Shown here in pieces: positions 56,522-64,000 of a DNA stretch of 64,000 nucleotides. Within the stretch, counting starts at the first letter, position 1; each line of letters starts with the position of its first letter. Source of the DNA: Orobanche coerulescens (Eukaryota; Streptophyta; Magnoliopsida; Lamiales; Orobanchaceae); the NCBI GenBank assembly GCA_033398695.1, contig CM065803.1, positions 102,784,001 to 102,848,000 of the forward strand, in the 5' to 3' direction. Position numbers and translations under genes: made by a program. Under the pieces are notes generated by a model. The model was not told where the DNA came from. It searched no databases and was given only the letters and a program-made list of their open reading frames with translations.

Positions 56522-57557
56522 AACAACAACATCAACAACATCTAAGCCTTAGTCCCAAAATGATTTGGGGTCGGCTAACATGAATCAAACTTTGAAACCG
56601 TCAATAATCGTTACATAAATAACATAAAAGGAAAAAAGAGGGAAAAAGTAGAGAAAAAAAGCAAATAAAATAAGAGAATGAATGAAAAAAAAAAGAAAAA
56701 AGAAAAAAAAAAGAAAAAAAAAAGAAAAAAAGATAACATGAAATAAAAGAAAATAGGAATTAAAAAAAAAAAAAAAAAAAAGAATCAGACTCCATCCACC
56801 ATCCGTATTCTTTCCCGCCACATTTGCCTCTCCATCGCCATACTTTCTCCAATTCCAAGAAACCGCAATCAATCATCTTTATCCAAGTTTTCTTGGGTCT
56901 TCCTCTACCTTTCACAACATTACTTGCTCCCCAACTTTCTAGCCTCCTCACTGGGGCATCAATAGGTCTTCTTCTCACATGACCAAACCATCGTAATCGA
57001 TTCTCCATCATCTTGTCTTCTATAGACGCAACTCTTACCTTCTCTCTGATCACCTCATTTCTGAGCCGATCCTTTTTTGTATGACCACACATCCATCGTA
57101 GCATACGCATCTCTGCCACATTCATCTTTTGAACGTGACACTGTTTCTGACCCAACACTCGGTGCCATATAACAAGCAGGCTAATTGCCGTGCGGTAAAA
57201 TTTACCCTTTAATCTATGAGGCGTCTGGATCACATAAAACCCTGTGGCACTCTTCCACTTCAACCACCCCGCTTTATTCTGAGCCACATCGCCATCTAGC
57301 TCTCCATCCTTTGGGATAATAGATCCAAGATCGAAAGAAAGTGGATCCATGAACAACTTTCCCATCAAATGTGATCATCCCCGCCTCTCTATCAAGTTTT
57401 CGCTAAACCTACACTCCATATATTCGATGCTTACTTCCTGCTTCAAAGCGCTCGAGCTTCCAAAGTATCCCTCCAAAGTTCCAATTTCTGTTGCACTCCA
57501 ACCTTCGTTTCATCAAGACTTGTATTAAAAATTATAATGTTTTTCTTTTTGACATCA
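56522..57557 (-). mobile_element. 5'-truncated RTE-type LINE
   Basis: It contains the 3' end of an RTE reverse transcriptase frame (minus strand), a 3' region with GACCCCAAATCATTTTGGG and a tail of GTT/GAT-type triplets rather than poly(A), as expected for RTE. A 15-bp duplication AGACTTGTTGACAAT flanks it (56507-56521 and 57558-57572). A long A/T-rich homopolymer-like stretch lies at about 56630-56782. Near the 5' end a roughly 25-bp segment (AAAAATTATAATGTTTTTCT) occurs inside and again just outside (about 57526 and 57577). Confidence 0.85.
56785..57368 (-). pseudogene. RTE LINE reverse transcriptase, C-terminal fragment
   Basis: The translation has LKGKFYRTAISLLVIWHRV, VAEMRMLRWMCGHTKKDRLRNE, ENRLRWFGHVRRRPIDAPVRR and RGRPKKTW, all standard for the C-terminal end of plant RTE ORFs. 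It lacks the endonuclease and RT catalytic core because of 5' truncation. Confidence 0.85.
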
Positions 57558-57572
57558 GACTTGTTGACAATG

Positions 57573-58379
57573 TGAAATAAAAATTATAATGTTTTTCTTT
57601 TTGCATATTTAGATGATTATATTACTAATTTATTGACCCACTAGACAAACTTCTTTGATACGCCACTCCATGCATCATATAATATAGGAATATTTACGTA
57701 AATGCACAAATTCAGAAACAATGTCTAAAAACCCGACTTTTTTCAAAAAATCTACTTTATGTAGTAAGATTCCATGAAAGTTATATTAACAATAACCAAG
57801 TTTTATACATTCCCATACAATATTTGTAATTTATTACAAACACTTGGAATTAATTTCATGCACACGATTTTAATATGTTAGAACTCGTAGTTTTCATACA
57901 CATCAGACTAATTGCAATCTAGAATTTTTGTAATTTTTTGAGCAAATTTCTAAAATTTCTTTAAATACTTCTAAAATAAGATTTTTGATTTAATGACAGT
58001 TAAGTTGTTAATTTGCAAACGTTCTCCTATAACATAACACAAAAGTGATCAAATGAAGCCTAGGGATTTCAATCGATAGAGTAGGTATGGTACAAAGTAC
58101 ACATATCTAACAAGTAATTGGGTACGGGACTGGATCCTCTGCTGTGCACTGCAAAGACAAAGACGGTGTTGTGCAGTGGACGATCGTTGGATCACATTGC
58201 ACTTGGGTGTGTGTGCGTGGCGGATCCAGCCTTGTGTGATGCACCACCATCTTTGTGCTGCCATGAGAGAATCCAGATCGATTAAATAGTGTATTCTAAA
58301 TTTAAGAGAATAATTATATGTTATTAGTTTATTATAAAATATAATTAATAAATTTAATTAAATACGCATGATTAAAATA
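57573..58379. other. Unassigned AT-rich sequence
   Basis: No gene or element recognised. A less AT-rich patch at about 58120-58265 (GATCCTCTGCTGTGCACTGC, ACGATCGTTGGATCACATTG) is not a frame I can assign. The last nine bases (58371-58379, ATTAAAATA) are the left target duplication of the next element. Confidence 0.4.
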
Positions 58380-60060
58380 GGCTAAATGACCAAAACAGGA
58401 CCTCAACTTTACCAATTTTAGCACTTGAGGACCTAAATTTTGGAAGGTATCAATCTGGGACCTAATTTTTGATCCGTTAGACCACGTTAGGACCTCCGTT
58501 AATTTTTGTCCGTTAACTACTAGCAGTGCTTAGTTGGCGATTAAATGACACGTGGCGAGATGTTTATTGGTAGTCAATATATGATTTAATAATAAAAATA
58601 AAAATAATATAAAAGTTTAAAAATAATAAAAATTTGAAAAACTTAACTAAAAAATCGAACTTCATTTTTATTTAAAAATCTGGAAAATTAAAAATAAAAT
58701 TGTAACTTCGGTTTTTATATTCGGAATATAATTAATATTAAAAATCGAAATTTTTATTTAAAATTTGGAAATAAAAATTCAAAATTCTGGTTCTTATTTA
58801 TAAATTGTTTTAATAAAAATAAAAACTAGAATATTAGTTTCCACAAAATAAATAAAAAATCTGAATTATTTTATTTTATTTATAAAAAGCGCTAGTAATT
58901 TATTTTTATTTATTTTTTTACTTTTCATAGAAATCTGTTTTAGTTTCTAAAAAAATCTAAAAATCTAAAAAAGCAGATAAAAGATTAATTACTTGAAAAA
59001 TTTCACCGAGAAGATAAGCGATCGATTTTTATTTATTTTATAGAAAATAATATTTTACTTTTTATTTTTATTCAAATAGTTTATAAATAAGATCCATATT
59101 TTTATTAATTTTTTGAATTTTGAATAAAAACTCGATTTTTAATATTAATATTCTAAAATTTAAAAAAAAATACCTCAAGTTCCGATTTTTTATTTTCCGA
59201 TTTTTCCATTTTTTAGATTTTTATATTTTTATTTTTATTTTTATTTTATGTCATATATTGATCGGCCAATAAACATTAGCCTAACATAATAATAAGGCTA
59301 AATGACATAAAATAATTAAAAATAAATAAAATATAACAAATGGATCTTATTTATAAATTATTTTAATAAAATGAAAAACTAAAATATTATTTTCCATAAA
59401 ATAAATAAAAAACACGATCGATTATCTTCTCCGGTGAAGTTGTTCAAGTAATTAATCTTTAATCTGTTTTTTTTTTAGATTTTAGACTTTTTTAGAAACT
59501 AAAGCAGTTTTTATGAAAAGTAAAAATATAAATAAAAATAAATTACCATAGCTTTTTTATAAATAAAATAAAATAATTCAAATTTTTTATTTATTTTTGG
59601 AAAAAAATATTCTAGTTTTTATTTTTATTAAAATAGTAAACAGAATTTTGAATTTTTATTTCCGAATTTTAAATAAAAATTTTGATTTTTAATATTAACT
59701 ATATTCCAGAATTTAAAAAAAAAAAACTAAAGTTACGATTTTTTTAATTTTCCAGATTTTTTAAATAAAAAAAATGAAGTTCTGATTTTTTTGTTAAGTT
59801 TTTCAGATTTTTTATTATTTTTAAACTTTAATATTATTTTTATTTTTATTATTACATCATATATTGACAAGTAAATAAACATCTGCGTGTCGTTTTAAGC
59901 TGCCATTAAGACTCAGTTAATACTTAACGGACAAAAATTAACGGAGGTCCTAACGTGGTCTAACGGATCAAAAATTAGGTCCCAGTTTGATACCTTCGAA
60001 AATTTAGGTCCTCAAGTGCTAAAATTAGTAAAGTTGAGGTCCTGTTTTGGTCATTTAACC
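58380..60060. mobile_element. Mutator-like foldback element with very long inverted arms
   Basis: The ends GGCTAAATGACCAAAACAGG and its near complement pair. Pairing continues through most of each arm, about 700 bp by eye (58380 to about 59110, and about 59340 to 60060). A perfect 9-bp duplication ATTAAAATA flanks it (58371-58379 and 60061-60069), typical for Mutator. There is no transposase; the interior is extremely AT-rich. A block with GATCCGTTAGACCACGTTAG lies in each arm. Confidence 0.85.
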
Positions 60061-60069
60061 ATTAAAATA

Positions 60070-61060
60070 TGATAGACAAATTATCAATCGTGAGATTGGG
60101 CTTTAGGAGGTTAGATTTCCACGTCCTTCAATTCCACTAGCAAAGAAGGATGAATGGGTACCAGACCCCATGCTTTCTCGTTCGCAAAGAGCATTTCGAG
60201 CAAGGTAGAAGAAGATATATGTGCTCATAAGAAGGGTGCAAGGTGTTTGCCATATTATGTAGCCTACGTGTTGGACTTGTTCTTGGTCAAAGACAGGAGA
60301 CGAGCTAAAAGAGCAATAACACCGTAGCTATAGCGTATAACTACAGCTAAGGAGCTTGTGCTGAGTGAAGGGAATCTTGGATGGGATGCCCGAGCGTTAT
60401 ATAGAAGAGGAACCCGCTAATGATTGTTGTTAAAGTTAGGGTCGGAAGGAGGCTCCTTTCCGTGTAAGCTATTCCATGACGCATGTCTTTCACAAAGGTA
60501 CGGGGATTTGATAATCGATAGAGCTGGCACGTCTTTTCTTCCCTCATAGGAACTCGGTCTCTCTAATACATCAATATGGTATATAGATCAGGTAGAAGAT
60601 CAGCCGCTAATCTGCTAATCCCGGTTCGATCGGCTGAAAAGCTTTTTCACTTTTTTCGGTTAGTGCTTCCACCGATGCTCTATGCTACTTTCGTATACGT
60701 CCGGGTTATCTATCTATATATTATTATATTATATAATAGAAGAGAGAGAACTAATTCTAAGATAAGAGAAAATCTCATCCCTGAAGAGAGGAACGAGGCT
60801 ATTTGAAGAAAGATCTTTCTTCGCTGAATGCGAGTTACCTTATAGTTGGTATTCTTCCTAAAAGAAGGTATAGGTTGGACCATAAGAAGACCCGTAATCC
60901 CACACCAGCAGTCGATGACGCTTTTGATATTGATCCCGACGCGATATGGGTACTTTTTGAGCCATTTAGGAGCCAATGTGTTCACTGTTGGTACATGATC
61001 GTGTTATCAGATTGGGTAGTCGGATAATACTCTATACACATCCATTATTAATGTCTCCCA
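60070..61060. other. Higher-GC non-repetitive stretch, possible organellar insert
   Basis: Base composition changes sharply from the AT-rich surroundings. Words such as GAAAGATCTTTCTTCGCTGAA, AAGAGGAACCCGC and GGAAGGAGGCTCCTTTCC resemble the style of plant mitochondrial intergenic DNA. No gene of either organelle is recognised. Small frames at 60347-60547, 60576-60806 and 60803-61027 have no family match I can name. Confidence 0.3.
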
Positions 61061-61977
61061 ATCATAAATTATCAGATTTGAAAGATATCTGATCCTATTA
61101 ACCATTCAACTCGGCAAAGAGGGGGATAGATTTTCCCTGCAAAGAGGTCTTCCTACTTTGCCTCAGAACCCACGGCCCTTTTTATGCAATGCAACTTTCA
61201 CCCAAAAATCCAACAAAACAAGCTCTTCCTGCGACATCATCAGAAGTTGTAATGGTAAGTCTATATTACCTCCTTTTCTTTCCTTCTTACTGTGTTTGAT
61301 CTGTTGTCTGTCTCCCCCGAAATTTCAGATGCAAGATTGTTTGTTGGCTAAATGCAATAGGAGCTTTGGTTCCACCGTTGCTAGTTTTTTTCTATTGGGA
61401 ACTGGTTGTTTATAGCACTTTGTGGCAGCATTTGGTCGACGGCCAACTTATTTGTCTGTGTCACTACTTGTGTAAACTAACCTCAGATAGAGAACGAGAT
61501 ACAGAACACTTTTACCTAAAGGAATTCATATGTATCTGTTTCTGAACTTAGAAATTATGTATAGTGGTTGCAAAACGTGTTATTACAACTATCTCATTGC
61601 ATTACTTGAATGATTGCATTACTTTGCACTCTCACAACCTTGTCTGTGTATCAACACCTACACATCTGGCTCCTTAAAAATTATCGCATAAACAAAAACA
61701 CAAAAGAAGCAATAATTGCAAAAGCCAGAAGATGACTTTACGTGACGGTTAATTAAAAATTAAGGGGAAGAGTTCAGACATGTTTGCCAATATACCTGTC
61801 GTGAATAATTCTCAAAAAAAGTCAAATTCAGTCCAAAGAGTTCCGTACAATAGTGGACAGATAAGATGAACGGATACCATCATGTACACTTCTGCACCAC
61901 GGGAAACACAGTGTTTCCGCATACCTAAAAAAATCGACAAAAGGGTATTAGATTCATCTGTGGAACGGCAAATCCAT
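61061..61977. other. 3' flank of ATG5, with one possible spliced transcript
   Basis: On the + strand a consensus intron is visible: GTAATG followed by GTAAGT at about 61256, and TTTCAG before ATGCAAGATTG at about 61328. Joining would extend a frame to TAG/TAA near 61415. The peptide is not recognisable, so this may be the end of a convergent gene or only chance. On the minus strand the region holds the ATG5 3' untranslated region; its poly(A) site is not located. Confidence 0.3.
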
Positions 61978-62318
61978 TTATCCCACAGTAACCGATTCAA
62001 GAACTTTGATATATATACAGACATGAAGGTAGTGCTCCGGGTTCATCAAGTTGTTCACAACCCAGCCGAACGGAATTTCCAATTTTGGCTCGATTCCTTG
62101 AATGCGAACAATCTTTATCTCAGCACTAGTTGATAGTAACCCCACGCTTTCAGTCTCTGCTTCCACACTTTCCTCATTTCTTTCAGATATTCCTACATCT
62201 GAGCTTTCTACACCCTTCCCTTCTGCTCCGCATGCTTTAGCATTGACTGAGGAAGATTCCTTCGTAAACATCTCAGGTAATAAAGCTTTTATTGCATCGT
62301 GCAAAGTAAAGCATCTTC
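61978..62318 (-). CDS. ATG5: ATG5, last coding exon (autophagy protein 5)
   Basis: ATG5 is conjugated to ATG12 and, with ATG16, forms the complex that promotes ATG8 lipidation on the growing autophagosome membrane. The exon begins at an acceptor TTGCAG (62319-62324) and reads GRCFTLHDAIKALLPE, a variable acidic linker, then EIKIVRIQGIEPKLEIPFGWVVNNLMNPEHYLHVCIYIKV, the hallmark C-terminal ubiquitin-fold segment of plant ATG5. It stops with TAA at 61978-61980. The tail LESVTVG differs from other plant ATG5 ends. No disruption is seen. Confidence 0.93.
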
Positions 62319-63197
62319 CTGCAATGTTAAAGACATGGGTGAAATGGTATCTAGTCCTAAATTGATTTCAGCGCTTAAAATGAAAACCAAAAGAAAGAAA
62401 CACAGCTGTTTGTGACTGCAGAAGCTCAGCATATCGTGTTTAAAGTGTTTATAGGGCGGCATAAAAGCTGGAAATTAGGGAAATAATCAAAAAAAAAAAA
62501 AAAAAGAGCTTGAGATTTGACTTTGTATTAAACTTTACCCAGTTCGTAAGTAAAAGCATTTCAAACGTCCCTCTAATATCTGTAAAGTATCAGTGTTATA
62601 CCCCCCACCCCCACCCACACCCCCCACCCCCACCCCCCATGAAATCAATCCTCAGTAGTAGTTTTTGCAATTCAATAGCTTCTGAGTTTTCTCATAATTA
62701 CCCCATACCTGAGGGGTAGGTTTGTAATCCATCCTAATAATAAGTCCGTTCACAAATCACAATGGGGGATCGTCTTCAGAAAAGCACTATACAGCCAAAA
62801 AAGTTGGACACTGAGTTGCCTATTATTAATCACTGTTTATGCTAAAAAATTAGCACGGTAATCATAATCTATACATGCTTGAAAGGGGTATAAAGGCCGG
62901 CAACCCTAGCCAGCACTAGCTCTTTCATTCACAACCTGCATACACAATCTGCATAGCCCATATCAATGTGAAGATATTTCATCTCATGACAACTCGTAGA
63001 AGAATCACCAGGGACATGGAATGAGTAAATCTTATGATAGCAATAGTTCTATGATTTAGCCTTCTGAAACTGCAAATTAATATATTTTATTTCTTAAACC
63101 AAGCTACTGACGGGAGCTCAGTCATAAATGAGATTGTTAAAAGCTCAGAAAAGTAGCATTCCACCAGGATCAAGTAAATCGGAGCTTCCAATCTTAC
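62319..63197 (-). other. ATG5: ATG5 last intron (879 bp)
   Basis: GT at 63196-63197 (GTAAGAT) to AG at 62319-62320 (CATTGCAG). It contains an A-run (about 62487-62505, + strand) and a strong C-rich tract (62601-62638) that reads as G-runs in the transcript. Confidence 0.88.
62601..62638 (-). other. G-quadruplex-type tract in the ATG5 intron
   Basis: On the minus (sense) strand there are six G-runs of 3-6 separated by single T or TGT, well above the usual requirement of four runs of three or more. It would be present in the pre-mRNA. Confidence 0.8.
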
Positions 63198-63326
63198 CTT
63201 CATCATGTACTTCAACTGGATGATTTATGTAAGAGATTTTCTCCCAGCTTTCAACAATAGGGGCATCTTCTAATTCATCAATATCTTTATCAATAGTCCG
63301 CACATATAACCGAACAGGAATTCTAC
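63198..63326 (-). CDS. ATG5: ATG5, penultimate coding exon
   Basis: 129 bp. The acceptor is CTCTTCAG (63327-63334) and the donor GAAG/GTAAGAT (63198/63197). It encodes RIPVRLYVRTIDKDIDELEDAPIVESWEKISYINHPVEVHDE, a strongly conserved block of plant ATG5. The reading phase (G plus GA of the next exon) joins correctly to the last exon. Upstream exons, including the lysine that receives ATG12, lie beyond the right edge. The open frame reaches 63387, but the region before 63326 is intronic in my reading. Confidence 0.9.
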
Positions 63327-64000
63327 CTGAAGAGGGCACCAGCTTTAATAAGCAGACAAGAATATCACCAAAAGATCTAAATTGCAATTATAGAAAAGAG
63401 ATGATAATAAAAATCCACTATCAAGATAAAGACATTCACTCTAACTACGTGAAACCTGTGAAAACATTTTTCTTAAAGTATATATACTTCTGGTCCAAGA
63501 AGAGAATATACATATGCTAAAACTAAGTTCAGTCTCACACTGCTATACACTGTCAAAGAAGAGAATACTTATGGAGCTAAAGATTCATCAAATGACTTTC
63601 ATCAATATTAGCAACAAGTGGAACTTGAAACTTTGAATTAGCAGTATAGTAAAACCTCGATAAATGAATGTCCGAAAAAAGAATAACCTCACCAAATGAA
63701 TAATTTTCTCAAGTCCCGATTTGGACAAAGGGGCTGAATGAATAACCTCACTAAATGCATTAACGAATAATTTTTTTTTGAATCCTTAAAGACCCCATAT
63801 AAATATAAATGAATAATCATAAAAATACATAAGATATTTATACATATATATATATATATATATACACCCTAAAAAACAAAAAATATTTCTTCCAATCAAC
63901 AATGTTCATACAAAAAAGCATCTAAAGTCGTTTGCTTTTTCCTTCCACCAAAATGCATCCCCATCCACCTTTTCTAGTGCAAACAAAACTTATGGAATAT
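63327..64000 (-). other. ATG5: ATG5 intron, continuing beyond the window
   Basis: No further ATG5 exon is recognisable up to base 64000. The stretch is AT-rich and contains the end of a DNA transposon from 63647 onward. Confidence 0.6.
63647..64000. mobile_element. Emigrant/pogo-like element end in an ATG5 intron (partial)
   Basis: TA followed by TAGTAAAACCTCGATAAATGAAT resembles the Emigrant-type end seen at 45776. Subterminal repeats (GAATAACCTCACCAAATGAAT, then ATAACCTCACTAAATGC) and a (TA)n tract at about 63845-63863 follow. The opposite end is outside the window. Confidence 0.6.

Noticed and set aside
56585..56872. Phe/Leu-rich minus-strand frame resembling a membrane protein
   Set aside because: It is the A/T-rich tail region of the RTE LINE.

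Overview
This is nuclear DNA of a flowering plant, probably a eudicot. The evidence is a recognisable plant ATG5 gene fragment at the right edge and a dense, nested set of typical plant transposable elements: Tekay/Del-type Ty3-gypsy chromoviruses, Ty1-copia, L1 and RTE LINEs, a tRNA-derived SINE, and hAT, Mutator, Stowaway and pogo-like DNA elements. I see no intact host gene in the first 61 kb.

Layout. 1-2328: 3' end of a gypsy element (G1, + strand). 2329-3660: relic of an older minus-strand gypsy element (G0), with a hAT MITE (2883-3523) inserted at its polypurine tract. 3675-33984: head-to-tail array of about two and a half units of one degenerate copia element. The middle unit was split by two gypsy elements: G2 (7953-16616, + strand) and G3 (18563-28164, - strand). 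Both insertions are confirmed by target duplications and by the uninterrupted sequence in the other units. 34190-35117: solo LTR of a different family. 35761-37273: a MITE with 40-bp inverted ends and a hAT-like MITE. 37371-44405: an L1-type LINE (38212-43566) flanked by an unusually long direct duplication of about 840 bp. It sits at the edge of a roughly 72-bp-period tandem array that runs to 45260. 45776-46451: pogo/Emigrant-like remnant. 46588-55095: hAT MITE split by gypsy element G4 (47076-55009). 55365-60060: small elements (Mutator-like arm, Stowaway, SINE, RTE LINE, long-TIR Mutator-like element). 60070-61060: higher-GC stretch of possible organellar origin. 61978-63326: the last two coding exons of ATG5 on the minus strand; its 5' part lies beyond the window.

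The most striking pattern is in the LTRs. Five LTR types carry an array of short, CG-containing palindromes that stops about 10-45 bp before the likely TATA box. The palindrome differs by family: TAGCGTACGCTA-like (G1 and G3), TGTGCCGCGGCACA-like (G2), TTACGTACGTAA-like (G4) and GGCGATCGCC-like (solo LTR). Separately, G1, G2 and G3 share an almost identical palindrome, AAGTACTCGAGTACTT or its core, about 190-230 bp before the LTR 3' end, a position where it could act in the RNA leader. Almost all premature stops in the gypsy pol frames are TAG where CAG would be expected, as methylcytosine decay at CHG sites would produce. All coordinates and counts come from reading by eye; no searches or alignments were run.
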